In this document: positions 9,046 through 17,003 of the stretch, one piece after another | Numbering within the stretch: the stretch's first letter is position 1 | Layout: each line of letters opens with the position of its first letter | From: Panacagrimonas sp965216845 | GTDB lineage: Bacteria; Pseudomonadota; Gammaproteobacteria; Nevskiales; Nevskiaceae | NCBI GenBank assembly: GCA_965216845.1 | Contig: OZ244200.1 | Span: forward strand, 1,736,001 to 1,800,000 | Direction: 5' to 3' | Length of the DNA stretch: 64,000 nucleotides | Made by a program: the position numbers and the translations under genes | Notes under the pieces: model-generated | Seen by the model: only the letters and a program-made list of their open reading frames with translations | Told to the model about the DNA's origin: nothing | Database searches by the model: none

Positions 9046-9786
9046 ATGACCAAGGAAACCACCTCGCCAATCGTTTCCCGCAAACAATGGGAGCATGCAC
9101 GTGCCGAGCTACTGGAGCGTGAAAAGGCGCACACTCGTGCTGGTGATGCGCTGGCGGCGGCGCGGCGCAAGCTGCCGATGACGCCCATGGAGCCGCTTAC
9201 CGTGATGGGTGCCGACGGCCCCGTATCTCTGCACGATGTATTCGAAGGCCGGCGCCAGTTGATCGTGTACCACTTCATGTGGAAGCCGGGCGGCATGCAT
9301 CACCAGCAATGCGAAGGCTGCACCCACACGCAGGCGGCGATGAACGCCGCCGTCTGCGCCTATCTGGCCGCGCGCGACGTGAGCTACGCCGTTTTCAGCA
9401 ACGGCGCGTGGGACGAGATCGCGGCCTACCGGGATTTCATGGGCTGGACCACGCCGTGGTATTCAACCGCTGAATCACCGGGTGTGCTGGCCACCCGGGA
9501 TGGCGGCGATCTGCGCTGTTATTTGCGCGACGGTGATCAGGTGTTCCAAACCTATGAAACCAAGTGGCGAGGGGTCGAGACGATGATGCCCACCCTGCAC
9601 ATGCTGGACCTGATGCCCTATGGGCGCCAGGAGATCTGGGAGGATTCACCCGACGGCTGGCCGCAGGACCGGACTGGATCGTGGTGGCGGCGTGATGGCC
9701 GGCCCGTCGCACAGTGGACGCGTACCCAGCTGTCGGCCGAATCGGAAACCGCTTGCTGCGCTCAGGGCAGCAAAAACAGCGGATAA
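9046..9786 (+). CDS. DUF899 family thioredoxin-fold protein
   Basis: A 246-residue cytoplasmic protein of the DUF899 (thioredoxin-like) family. It shows the N-terminal helix VSRKQWEHARAELLEREK, the segment VYHFMWKPG, then QCEGCTHTQ with a CxxC pair (Cys at the usual CPGCS position) and a C-terminal YETKWRGVE/MMPTLHMLDLMPYGRQE block. The family is widespread next to DinB and YCII-like genes; a redox or dioxin-type function has been proposed but is not established. ATG 9046 is preceded by AGGAGAAG, a good ribosome-binding site, 52 bp after lhr. The C-terminal tail (SAESETACCAQGSKNSG) is lineage-specific. Confidence 0.85.
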   Translation: MTKETTSPIVSRKQWEHARAELLEREKAHTRAGDALAAARRKLPMTPMEPLTVMGADGPVSLHDVFEGRRQLIVYHFMWKPGGMHHQQCEGCTHTQAAMNAAVCAYLAARDVSYAVFSNGAWDEIAAYRDFMGWTTPWYSTAESPGVLATRDGGDLRCYLRDGDQVFQTYETKWRGVETMMPTLHMLDLMPYGRQEIWEDSPDGWPQDRTGSWWRRDGRPVAQWTRTQLSAESETACCAQGSKNSG

Positions 9787-9859
9787 ATGCATTTGCTTGC
9801 TGATCGTGACAATCATGAATGCCTTGGGCATGCGGGCCATCACCGACACCGGAGAAGAA

Positions 9860-10066
9860 ATGAATATTCAAGGCAAGACATTCAGGAGCGAGCGGGTGGA
9901 TTACCCCACCGCCAAGGCGGTTGATCGCGTGTCGGCACAGTTTGATGAGTTGACGCCAGAGGAATATTCTGTCGCGATAACCCGTAGCCGTAATCTTTAT
10001 CAAGGGGCAACCACACTTACCTGTGGTGTGGCCTTTGCTTTGTGTGTTGTCATGATATTTGTGTAG
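9860..10066 (+). CDS. Hypothetical small membrane protein
   Basis: A 68-residue predicted protein with a charged N-terminal part (FRSERVDYPTAKAVDRVSAQ) and a single C-terminal hydrophobic helix (GATTLTCGVAFALCVVMIFV) ending at the C terminus, as in small tail-anchored proteins. ATG 9860 follows GGAGAAGA, a good ribosome-binding site; an in-frame ATG at 9815 is an alternative. Not recognised. It opens the AT-richer accessory patch that runs to about 13.5 kb. Confidence 0.5.
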   Translation: MNIQGKTFRSERVDYPTAKAVDRVSAQFDELTPEEYSVAITRSRNLYQGATTLTCGVAFALCVVMIFV

Positions 10067-10137
10067 CAGACAGCGATAGCCCAAGGCATTTGAGCAGATT
10101 ATTTATCCGAGATTCTTACAAATGGGTCTTTGACGAC

Positions 10138-10494
10138 CTATTCAACACGCAAAAATGAAGAGGGGTATTCGCTTAACGAGCATCTTCCGGTCGCAGTGTC
10201 ATCTGTATTGAGTAAGAACACTACGCCATAATTGTTGACAGCGTTCATTCTAATAGAGATAAAAAGCCGCTCGGAATCTATGACCTGCCACGGTGCCGCA
10301 TATCCCTTTTCGTCCTCGCTGATCAAGAAGGCATTTCCGTTTCTCAGTATGTCAATTCGACACGCTCTACCGTTTGTTCCGTCGCTTTTCCAGTGTCCGA
10401 TTGCTTGGTGGTCAAATGTTTGATTGCAACCTGCTATTAGGCTCGCAGCTCCAACTATAAACGCATACTTCAGTCCACAAACAATGGCCTTCAT
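10138..10494 (-). CDS. Hypothetical small lipoprotein
   Basis: A 118-residue protein beginning MKAIVCGLKYAFIVGAASLI followed by AGC, a signal peptide with a lipobox, so it is probably lipid-modified at Cys23 and anchored in the cell envelope. The mature part has GHWKSDG near its start and beta-rich sequence with two further cysteines. The family is not recognised. Two upstream in-frame ATGs (to 10554) would precede the signal peptide and are less likely. Base composition is clearly lower in GC than the flanking chromosome, suggesting transfer. It is divergent from the RAYT unit. Confidence 0.55.
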   Translation of the reverse strand: MKAIVCGLKYAFIVGAASLIAGCNQTFDHQAIGHWKSDGTNGRACRIDILRNGNAFLISEDEKGYAAPWQVIDSERLFISIRMNAVNNYGVVFLLNTDDTATGRCSLSEYPSSFLRVE

Positions 10495-10573
10495 AACTGT
10501 TGATCTTTGATTACGCAGCAATTTCATACTCGAAAAACGGTCGCTCTTGCTCATTTAGAATTGAGTAACAGCA

Positions 10574-10591
10574 GATTACGGTGACAGGATA
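10574..10591 (+). repeat. Left terminal inverted repeat of RAYT unit
   Basis: GATTACGGTGACAGGATA; exact reverse complement of 12527-12544. Confidence 0.8.
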
Positions 10592-10626
10592 TTATAATCT
10601 CTAAATCCTTCCTCCCGGTGTGAGCT

Positions 10627-11295
10627 ATGGCCCGTATCCCCCGTATCGTGGTCCCCGGCGTTCCTCATCACATCACTCAGCGCGGCAACCGCCGGCAGGT
10701 GATTTTCCATGGTGACGACGACTACGCGCTGTACGGGGACCTGCTGGCCGAACGCTGCCGGTATTGCAAGGTGGAGGTCTGGGCCTACTGCCTGATGCCC
10801 AACCACGTTCATCTGATTCTGAATCCTGCCTCGCCCGAGGGTCTTTCGCGCGCCATCGGCGAGACGCATCGGCGTTACACCGGCTACATCAATGCCCGCG
10901 AGCGGGTAACGGGGCATTTGTTCCAGGCGCGGTTCAACAGTGTGGCCATGGATGAGGCTCATACGTTGGCGGCGATCCGCTATGTGGCAATGAACCCCGT
11001 GGAGGCCGGACTTGTGAAGAAGGCATCTGATTGGACTTGGTCGAGCGTGCGAGCGCATCTGGCCGGACGTGACGACGTGCTGGTGCGAGTGGCCCCGGTA
11101 TTGGAGCGTGTCCCCGATTTCATGGACTTTCTGGACCTGCCGCCCGACACCGAGACCACACAGTCCTTACTGGCGGGACAGAGCATTGGGCGACCACTGA
11201 TGCCGGAAGACCGGCTGAAACGGCTGGAGCGTCGTATGGGCCGCCGCCTGCGTCCGTTGCCGCGGGGGCGCCGCCCCCAGAAAGCGACTGGGTAA
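10627..11295 (+). CDS. REP-associated tyrosine transposase (RAYT, Y1_Tnp/HUH family)
   Basis: Single-strand DNA transposase/endonuclease of the IS200/IS605-like Y1 family, thought to mobilise or maintain REP sequences. The 222-residue protein shows GVPHHITQRGNRR at 11-23, the HUH motif in MPNHVHLIL (His60, His62) and the catalytic tyrosine in IRYVAMNPVEAGLV (Tyr119), followed by a basic C-terminal tail. The present stop codon lies in the inverted repeat of an inserted IS (from 11291). Splicing the IS out at its ACTG duplication restores an end of KATATGQKDLAI and a TAG at 12524-12526, so the original protein was about 8 residues longer. Activity may be retained because the catalytic domain is complete. 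Confidence 0.9.
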   Translation: MARIPRIVVPGVPHHITQRGNRRQVIFHGDDDYALYGDLLAERCRYCKVEVWAYCLMPNHVHLILNPASPEGLSRAIGETHRRYTGYINARERVTGHLFQARFNSVAMDEAHTLAAIRYVAMNPVEAGLVKKASDWTWSSVRAHLAGRDDVLVRVAPVLERVPDFMDFLDLPPDTETTQSLLAGQSIGRPLMPEDRLKRLERRMGRRLRPLPRGRRPQKATG

Positions 11296-11361
11296 TCCTC
11301 CCGAAAAATAGTCACTGTCAGAAGTGGAATGTTCTCACCGCAACGCAGGAGAATATTCCGC

Positions 11362-11628
11362 ATGAGAAAGTCCCGATACACCGACGCCCAAATCCTCTCG
11401 ATCCTCAAGCAGGCAGAGGCTGGCACGCCCGTGCCTGAGCTGTGCCGCGAGCACGGCATGTCCAGCGCTACGTTCTATAAGTGGCGCAGCAAGTTCGGCG
11501 GCATGGATGCCAGCCTGATGAAGCGCCTCAAGGAGCTGGAGGACGAGAACCGTCGGCTCAAGAAGATGTACGCCGAGGAGCGCCTGATTGCTGAAGTCCG
11601 CAAGGAGGTGATCGAGGGAAAATGGTAA
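11362..11628 (+). CDS. IS3-family transposase OrfA
   Basis: An 88-residue DNA-binding subunit. The helix-turn-helix is MRKSRYTDAQILSILKQAEA to CREHGMSSATFYKWRSKFGG, followed by a leucine-zipper-like helix (MKRLKELEDENRRLKKMYAE). It overlaps orfB by 7 bases (ATGGTAA) with orfB in the -1 frame. The GGGAAAATGG run just before the overlap suits programmed frameshifting to a fused OrfAB. Confidence 0.88.
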   Translation: MRKSRYTDAQILSILKQAEAGTPVPELCREHGMSSATFYKWRSKFGGMDASLMKRLKELEDENRRLKKMYAEERLIAEVRKEVIEGKW

Positions 11629-12449
11629 GGCCATCTCACCGTCGTGAGGTGGCCAGACACTTGGTCACTGCGAAGCGTCTGACCATCAAGGCTGCGTGCC
11701 GCGCCCTGGCGATCAGCCAGACCTGCTACCGCTATGAAGCCAAGCGCTCGACGGAAAACGCCGAGATCGCCGACTGGCTGATCCGTCTGACGCACAACCA
11801 GCGCAACTGGGGCTTTGGCTTGTGTTTTTTGTACCTACGCAACGTCAAGGGCTACGGCTGGAACCACAAGCGCGTGTACCGCATCTACCGCGAGCTGGAG
11901 CTGAACTTGCGGATCAAGCCCAAGAAGCGGCTGATCCGCGAGAAGCCCGAGCCGCTGGCCGTGCCGACTGGCATCAACCAGACGTGGTCGATCGACTTCA
12001 TGCACGACAGCCTGAGCGACAAGCGCAGCTATCGGCTCTTCAACGTCATCGACGACTACAACCGGCAAGGCATCACGATGGAGGCCGACTTGTCGTTGCC
12101 AGCAGCGCGCGTCATCCGCTGTCTGGAACAAGCTATTGAGTGGCGGGGTCAGCCGCAGGTGATTCGCTGCGACAACGGCCCGGAGTTGATCTCAGGCGCG
12201 CTCACCGCTTGGGCCGAGCAGCGCGGCATCACCCTGCAGTACATCCAGCCCGGCAATCCGCAGCAGAACGCCTACATCGAGCGCTTCAATCGCACTGCGC
12301 GCTACGACTGGCTCAACCAGGACATCTTCGACACCATCGGCCAAGTCCAGAACGCCGCCACGCGGTGGCTCTGAACGTACAACAACGAACGACCCAACAT
12401 GGCACTAGGCGGCATCACGCCCATGATGAAACTGGCCAATGCCGCCTAA
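11622..12449 (+). pseudogene. IS3-family transposase OrfB (DDE integrase), nonsense-mutated
   Basis: Catalytic subunit with the HTH_21 region, then the rve integrase domain: TWSIDFMHD (first Asp), RCDNGPE (second Asp) and AYIERFNRT (Glu). The reading frame meets TGA at 12372-12374 exactly where relatives have Trp in RWLWTYNNERP (TGG to TGA). It then continues in the same frame through TYNNERPNMALGGITP to TAA at 12449. All three catalytic acids lie before the stop, but the conserved C-terminal block is lost. Inactivation by a single point mutation, or a sequencing error, explains this. Confidence 0.85.
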
Positions 12450-12526
12450 ATCGCATTCCACTTCTGGCAGCAGCTAGAAATGGGGGGATTACCACTGCAA
12501 CAGGGCAGAAAGATTTGGCAATTTAG

Positions 12527-12560
12527 TATCCTGTCACCGTAATCCCGTCACCGTAATCCC
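12527..12560 (-). repeat. Right terminal inverted repeat of RAYT unit plus tandem copy
   Basis: TATCCTGTCACCGTAATC (12527-12544) mirrors 10574-10591. GTCACCGTAATCCC is present twice in tandem (12533-12546 and 12547-12560). Confidence 0.8.
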
Positions 12561-12716
12561 TTGAACGCTGCAGAGTGGTTTCGTCTGGGTCGTCTCATCT
12601 GCTCTGCTTTTGGCGCTTGTGCGCCGGTCGATTAGAGCAGGAACTCACTTGGCCGGCTGTCCAGTTTTTCGAGGCCAGCTCTCTCTACGCCAAGCCTTCA
12701 CGTCGAATCAAACGCT

Positions 12717-12736
12717 GCTGAGCTCAAGTGTTGGGC
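12717..12736 (+). repeat. attC-like 3' half site upstream of the membrane gene
   Basis: GCTGAGCTCAAGTGTTGGGC closely matches the common integron attC right half (GCTTAACTCAAGCGTTAGGC type), and GTTGGGC fits the GTTRRRY crossover core. A convincing left half is not visible; the RAYT unit may have separated it (GAACGCTGCAG at 12563-12573 is a weak candidate). Confidence 0.3.
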
Positions 12737-12830
12737 GTCAAACGACACATCAACCGCGACATATCATTCTGCTGCAGGTGGTCACATCGGGCTTGGCGAT
12801 GTATTTTTTCTGCAATGGGGAGACGTACTA

Positions 12831-13250
12831 ATGAATAAGCACATTATCCGCCACGGTTTCATTCTCATCTTGTTGGCTTTGGTGTCCGGGCTATTCGTTC
12901 AGGCCATGTCCATCCCAAGGCTGGGCTTGTCTGCACATACCATCGGCATCCTGAGCGGGATTTTGCTCATGGCCATCGGCGCGGTATGGCCGCTGTTCGA
13001 GTTGTCTTGCCGGCAACAACGAATCATGTACTGGTCGTGGCTGTACTCCAGCTACATCAACTGGCTCGGTTGTTTGGTCGGTGCTGTGGCCGGTGCGGGT
13101 AAAGCTACGCCAATGGCATCGGCTGGTGCGCTAGGGTCGCCGGCGGCAGAGGCTGCCGTAGGCATCATGCTCATCAGTGTCGCTGCTGCATCATTCGTCG
13201 CCGTCGGCCTGTCACTATTCGGTCTCAGCGGCCGTGCAGCAGCGGCCTGA
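12831..13250 (+). CDS. Hydroxylaminobenzene-mutase-like integral membrane protein
   Basis: A 139-residue protein with four predicted hydrophobic segments. It resembles the HabA/HabB (hydroxyamino)benzene mutase family in length and in the pattern RHGFILILLALVSGLFVQ, then PRLGLSAHTIGILSGILL, a GAVWP end to TM2 and a YINWLG segment in TM3. Family enzymes rearrange hydroxylaminobenzene to aminophenol, but many members are uncharacterised membrane proteins. ATG 12831 follows GGGGAGA. It lies just right of the RAYT unit and is flanked by attC-like half sites, so it could be a captured cassette. The function call is tentative. Confidence 0.5.
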   Translation: MNKHIIRHGFILILLALVSGLFVQAMSIPRLGLSAHTIGILSGILLMAIGAVWPLFELSCRQQRIMYWSWLYSSYINWLGCLVGAVAGAGKATPMASAGALGSPAAEAAVGIMLISVAAASFVAVGLSLFGLSGRAAAA

Positions 13251-13268
13251 CAGTTCGTTGCAGCGGAC
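13245..13268 (+). repeat. attC-like 5' half site at the 3' end of the membrane gene
   Basis: The bases from GCCTGACAGTTCGTTG through CAGCGGAC overlap the stop codon and resemble the left half of integron attC sites (CTAACAATTCGTTCAAGCNGAC type). No matching right half is evident in the following 200 bases. The gap 13251-13469 otherwise holds nothing recognised. Confidence 0.28.
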
Positions 13269-13469
13269 ATTTACTGCGCCACCGGGTTGTGCTGCCGCAA
13301 AAAACCGGCGTCGCGGCTGGCAGGCGGATCAAAGCGTTTTCGTGGCAGTTTGATTGTTGGTGGCTGATGACGCCGTTTGTCGGCGAACTTCGCCGTCCAG
13401 GCGGATGGCGTGACGGCTTGACGCGACCACAGTCTAAGGTGCGAATCACTCCTCACCAAGTGATGTGTC

Positions 13470-14801
13470 ATGTTCGGACTGAGCAGCAAAAAGCAGCAGA
13501 CAAGGGTGTCGGCGTCCATGGCGCCGGCGGAGATCACGGTGTTCGCTGATGATGCAACCCTGCGTGCACAGGAACCGGCGGTGTTGTTTCAGCAGCATCT
13601 GGCCGAGGGTCGGCACTTTGACTTTCGCAAGTTGCCGGAAAAGTTCGACGGGCTGCGGCTGGAGAGTGATTTCATCCTCAGTCTGTTTGTGGAACCCTCG
13701 CGGCTGGATGCCTTGGCGGATCTGGTGTTGGCCATGCGCGGGGCAGGTCGCACGACCACGCTGATCATCGCGGTGCAGAGCCGGCAATTGGTGGATCTTG
13801 GATTCTGGTTGGATCGGCGTGCGGCCGAAGGTCGCTTGGCGGGACTGCGGCTGATGGTTGCCGATGAACCTGAGGCGGTGGCGTCGCAATTGGCTGATCG
13901 ACTGATTCCGGTCATAGAAACCAACATCATCCGCATGCCGCTGACCACCGAGGTGGAAAACGTCAGTTATCGCAATTTCTACGTGTTCAGCCCCTGCTTG
14001 CAGGCGACGGTGGCGCGGACCCGAGCCTTTGCGCAGAACGGCATTCATCGTGCTTACTTGCTGGGCGGTCCGGGTAGCGGCAAAACCTCATTGGCGTTTT
14101 ATTATTTTCTGGTCCGCAGTCAGGGGCGCTTTGTTTCCGTCAACCTGGCGGCGGAAAATACCGGCGACAAGTCAGCGGTCAAGTCCCTGTTGTGCGGTCA
14201 CGTGGCCGGTGCGTTTCCTGGCGCCGGCGCACGGATCGGCGCGTTTACCCAAGCACGTGATGGTGTGTGTTTTCTGGACGAAAGCCATGGCGTCAAGGGG
14301 CCGGTCATGGAAGTGTTGATGGAGGCATTGGATAACGGTCAGTTCCTGCCGTTTGGCGCCGCCGCCAAGCAAAAGCTCGAATGCGCCTTGTTATTCGCCA
14401 CCAACCGTTCATGGCAGCATCTGATGGATTCGGTCAATCTGGACGAATTCACGCGATTGGGCGCAGCGACGCTGCAAGTGCCGGAACTGCGTGACCGTGA
14501 GGAAGACATGATTGCCGTCACCGCTACCACGCTGGCCAAACTGGCCAAGGGTTGTTCGAGCTGGAATGCGCCCGAAGGCCTTGACCCGGATGCCTGGCAA
14601 CGCATTCGCCAGTGCCGCTGGCACGGCAATGCGCGCGGGTTGGTGCGTACGCTGGAAGCCGCCTTTGTGGACTTCGCCTGTCGGGGGAGTGCCAAGCTGA
14701 TTCCGGATGAAGACATTGCGCGCGGCATTGATCTTTGGGAGCCCAAGGATCATCACAGTCATGCGATTTACGCGCCGACCTCGGAGCGCGACGCTGCATA
14801 G
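13470..14801 (+). CDS. Sigma54-activator-type AAA+ ATPase lacking a DNA-binding domain
   Basis: A 443-residue protein. Residues 1-180 are an unrecognised alpha/beta N-terminal domain. Residues 180-410 are an AAA+ domain of the bacterial enhancer-binding protein class: Walker A GGPGSGKT (199-206), GHVAGAFPGA where activators have GAFTGA (247-252 here GAFPGA), Walker B VCFLDE (266-271), and an Arg-finger/sensor block LDEFTRLGAATLQVPELRDREED. No Fis-type helix-turn-helix follows; the C terminus is a short tail. The Thr-to-Pro change in the sigma54-contact loop and the missing HTH argue against a classical activator. It may be a remodelling ATPase or a contact-only regulator. It stands alone, followed by a terminator at 14830. 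Confidence 0.75.
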   Translation: MFGLSSKKQQTRVSASMAPAEITVFADDATLRAQEPAVLFQQHLAEGRHFDFRKLPEKFDGLRLESDFILSLFVEPSRLDALADLVLAMRGAGRTTTLIIAVQSRQLVDLGFWLDRRAAEGRLAGLRLMVADEPEAVASQLADRLIPVIETNIIRMPLTTEVENVSYRNFYVFSPCLQATVARTRAFAQNGIHRAYLLGGPGSGKTSLAFYYFLVRSQGRFVSVNLAAENTGDKSAVKSLLCGHVAGAFPGAGARIGAFTQARDGVCFLDESHGVKGPVMEVLMEALDNGQFLPFGAAAKQKLECALLFATNRSWQHLMDSVNLDEFTRLGAATLQVPELRDREEDMIAVTATTLAKLAKGCSSWNAPEGLDPDAWQRIRQCRWHGNARGLVRTLEAAFVDFACRGSAKLIPDEDIARGIDLWEPKDHHSHAIYAPTSERDAA

Positions 14802-14829
14802 GCGCATATCAGACGCCGAACAACATTGC

Positions 14830-14858
14830 GGCTCAGCGGTGAGCCATATTATTTTTGT
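14830..14858 (+). terminator. Rho-independent terminator after the AAA+ gene
   Basis: Stem GGCTCA (14830-14835), loop GCGG, stem TGAGCC (14840-14845), then ATATTATTTTTG. It overlaps the 3' end of the convergent fbp gene. Confidence 0.7.
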
Positions 14859-15880
14859 TCCGCCGAAGTGCTGGCGTCCTGCGCGTGATACCGATCAATC
14901 GTTTCCACTTCGTTTTTGGAGCCCAGAATCACCGGCACGCGTTGATGTAGTTGCTGCGGTTGCACCTCAAGAATTCGTTGGTGGCCGGTGGTGGCGGCGC
15001 CACCGGCCTGTTCCACGATCATGGCCATGGGGTTGGCTTCATACATCAGACGCAGCTTGCCGCCGCGGCTTTCGGTTTTCTTGTCCGTGGGATAAAGAAA
15101 AACACCGCCGCGGGTGAGAATGCGGTGCACGTCCGCCACCATGGAGGCGACCCAGCGCATGTTGAAGTCGCGTTCGCGCGGGCCTTGTTTTCCAGCCACC
15201 AGATCGTCCACATAGCGCTGCACCGGCGGTCGCCAGAAGCGGTGGTTGGACATGTTGATGGCAAACTCGGAGGTGTCGGCGGGAATCTGGACATTGCGCT
15301 TGGTCAGTACAAAACTGCCAAGTTCGCGATCCAGGGTGAACATGTGCACGCCGTGGCCAATGGTCAACACCAGCGTCGTGCTGGGACCGTAGACGGTGTA
15401 TCCGGCCGCCACCTGTTGCAGACCCGGCTGCAGGAAGTCGGATTCATCGGGTGCCTGCGTGCCTTCCGGGCAGCGCAGGACCGAGAATATCGTGCCGACC
15501 GATACGTTCACGTCGATATTGCTGGAGCCGTCAAGCGGATCGAACAGCAGCAGGTATCCGCCCTTGGGGTACTGATCCGGAATCATGTGCGGATGTTCCA
15601 TCTCTTCGGACGCCAAGGCCGCAAGGTGTCCGCCCCATTCGTTGGCTTCCAGTAGAATTTCATTGGACAGCACATCCAGTTTTTTCTGCGCCTCACCCTG
15701 GACGTTGCCGGTGCCGGCATCGCCCAGCACTCCGCCCAGCGCGCCCTTGCCAATGGAAAGCGAAATACGTTTGCAGGCGCGCGCCACCACCTCCAGCAGC
15801 AGTCGCAGATCGGGCTGAACCTTGCCCATGGCACGTTGCTCTTCGAGCAGGAAGCGGGTCAGGAAGATACGGTTTTGCAT
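14849..15880 (-). CDS. fbp: Fructose-1,6-bisphosphatase, class I
   Basis: Hydrolyses fructose 1,6-bisphosphate to fructose 6-phosphate in gluconeogenesis (cytoplasm, Mg-dependent). The 343-residue length is typical. Metal-site and substrate motifs are visible: ASEEMEHP, the DPLDGSSNID signature, the VYGPSTTLVLT strand, FNMRWVASMVADVHRIL and GGVFLYPTD followed by GGKLRLMYEANPMAMIVEQAGG. ATG at 15880 fits the family start. It is convergent with the AAA+ ATPase gene and divergent from the amidoligase operon. Confidence 0.96.
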   Translation of the reverse strand: MQNRIFLTRFLLEEQRAMGKVQPDLRLLLEVVARACKRISLSIGKGALGGVLGDAGTGNVQGEAQKKLDVLSNEILLEANEWGGHLAALASEEMEHPHMIPDQYPKGGYLLLFDPLDGSSNIDVNVSVGTIFSVLRCPEGTQAPDESDFLQPGLQQVAAGYTVYGPSTTLVLTIGHGVHMFTLDRELGSFVLTKRNVQIPADTSEFAINMSNHRFWRPPVQRYVDDLVAGKQGPRERDFNMRWVASMVADVHRILTRGGVFLYPTDKKTESRGGKLRLMYEANPMAMIVEQAGGAATTGHQRILEVQPQQLHQRVPVILGSKNEVETIDRYHAQDASTSAEQK

Positions 15881-15977
15881 GTCGAGTCGGTCATTTGTCG
15901 TTTCTCAAGTTGCCCATTTTAAAATTTGACCGCCGCCCGCGCTGAAGCGGACAAAAAATGCCTTTTCGGAGCCTGCC

Positions 15978-17003
15978 GTGAACCCCGCCGTCAGAGATGA
16001 GTATCGCCAGAATGTATGGCCATTGCCGATTCGGAAACGAACCCAGCAACGCGCGCCCAGACGCATTGGCGTTGAGCTGGAATTTGTGGGGCTGACTCCG
16101 CAGCGCGCGGCCAAGCTGGTGTCGGATGCCTTTGGCGGTACCCAGAAGGTGGTTTCCGATTACGAGATAGAGATCATCGGCAGCCGTCATGGTGACTACA
16201 ACGTCGAGCTGGACTTCAGCTACTTGAAAGCGCGTGGTCGCGCCAAGGATGGTGGCAAGAGTGAATCGCTGGAAGCTTTTGCCGAAGAGTTGGCCGAAGG
16301 CGTCATTGCGCTGGTGGCCAAACAGGTGGTTCCGCTGGAGATCGTGGCGCCGCCCATTGCCATGGATCGCCTTTGGGAGCTTGAGGATCTGATCCGTGCC
16401 TTGCGGCAGGCCGGTGCACGCGGCACCAACCACGCGCCCACCTATGCTTTTGGATTGCACCTGAATCCGGAACTGCCGGCGTTGGATGGCGATACCGTGC
16501 GACGGTATCTGCAATCGTTTCTGTGTCTGTATCCGTGGCTGTTGCGGCGCGGCTCGGTGGATCTCACACGTCGCATCACGCCTTATATCAACCCCTTTCC
16601 CAAGGAATATCTGAAGAAGGTCTTGACGCCGGACTATCGTCCTCCGATGTCGGGTCTGATTGACGACTATCTGGTGCACAACCCGACCCGCAATCGGGCG
16701 CTGGATATGCTGCCGCTGTTCAAGTACGTGGACGCAGCGCGCATCAGCGCCAAGGTCACCGATTCGCGCATCAATGCCCGCCCCACACTGCATTACCGTT
16801 TGCCGAACTGCCAGATCGATGAGCCGGATTGGCAGCTGGTTGTGCCCTGGCGAGATTTTCTCCAGGTGGACGCGCTGGCCGGCAGCCCGGATACCCTTGC
16901 TGAGGCTTGTGACGCCTGTTTGGCGCGGTCGCGACCGTTCGGGGATCCGTTCGGGAGCTGGGCCGAGGATGCCTACGATTGGGTATTGCCCGAACTTCTG
17001 TGA
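15978..17003 (+). CDS. Amidoligase family protein (glutamine-synthetase-like fold)
   Basis: A 341-residue member of the Amidoligase_2 family, GS-like COOH-NH2 ligases predicted to form amide or peptide bonds with ATP. The start of the fold is RRIGVELEFVG (the GxExE metal/ATP-binding strand). Further conserved points are NVELDFSYL, KQVVPLEIVAPPI, THAPTYAFGLHLNPE with the conserved His, and RITPYINPFPKEY. GTG 15978 is preceded by GGAG. It overlaps the next gene by 4 bases (GTGA), and that gene encodes a class I glutaminase-like amidotransferase. The pairing matches the known predicted amidoligase/GATase modules. The product is unknown. Confidence 0.85.
   Translation: MNPAVRDEYRQNVWPLPIRKRTQQRAPRRIGVELEFVGLTPQRAAKLVSDAFGGTQKVVSDYEIEIIGSRHGDYNVELDFSYLKARGRAKDGGKSESLEAFAEELAEGVIALVAKQVVPLEIVAPPIAMDRLWELEDLIRALRQAGARGTNHAPTYAFGLHLNPELPALDGDTVRRYLQSFLCLYPWLLRRGSVDLTRRITPYINPFPKEYLKKVLTPDYRPPMSGLIDDYLVHNPTRNRALDMLPLFKYVDAARISAKVTDSRINARPTLHYRLPNCQIDEPDWQLVVPWRDFLQVDALAGSPDTLAEACDACLARSRPFGDPFGSWAEDAYDWVLPELL

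Larger units (their letters stand above)
11291..12493 (+). mobile_element. IS3-family insertion sequence (1203 bp)
   Basis: Ends GGTAATCC...GGATTACC, imperfect inverted repeats of about 38 bp (both share CAGAAGTGGAATG and GGTAATCC), and a 4-bp target duplication ACTG at 11287-11290 and 12494-12497. It holds overlapping orfA and orfB in the usual IS3 order. It is inserted in the 3' end of the RAYT gene. orfB has an in-frame stop, so this copy is probably not autonomous. Confidence 0.88.
10574..12560. mobile_element. RAYT transposable unit with terminal inverted repeats, interrupted by an IS
   Basis: The unit starts with GATTACGGTGACAGGATA (10574-10591) and ends with its exact reverse complement TATCCTGTCACCGTAATC (12527-12544). 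The right side carries a tandem second copy of GTCACCGTAATCCC (12547-12560). It encodes a REP-associated tyrosine transposase, whose 3' end is split by an IS3-family element (11291-12493). Without the IS the unit would be about 0.8 kb. Similar ends beside RAYT genes are known in many proteobacteria. Confidence 0.75.

Noticed and set aside
12610..12831. 73-codon open frame after the RAYT unit
   Set aside because: No ribosome-binding site, no family, and it overlaps the attC-like sequence and the leader of the next gene.
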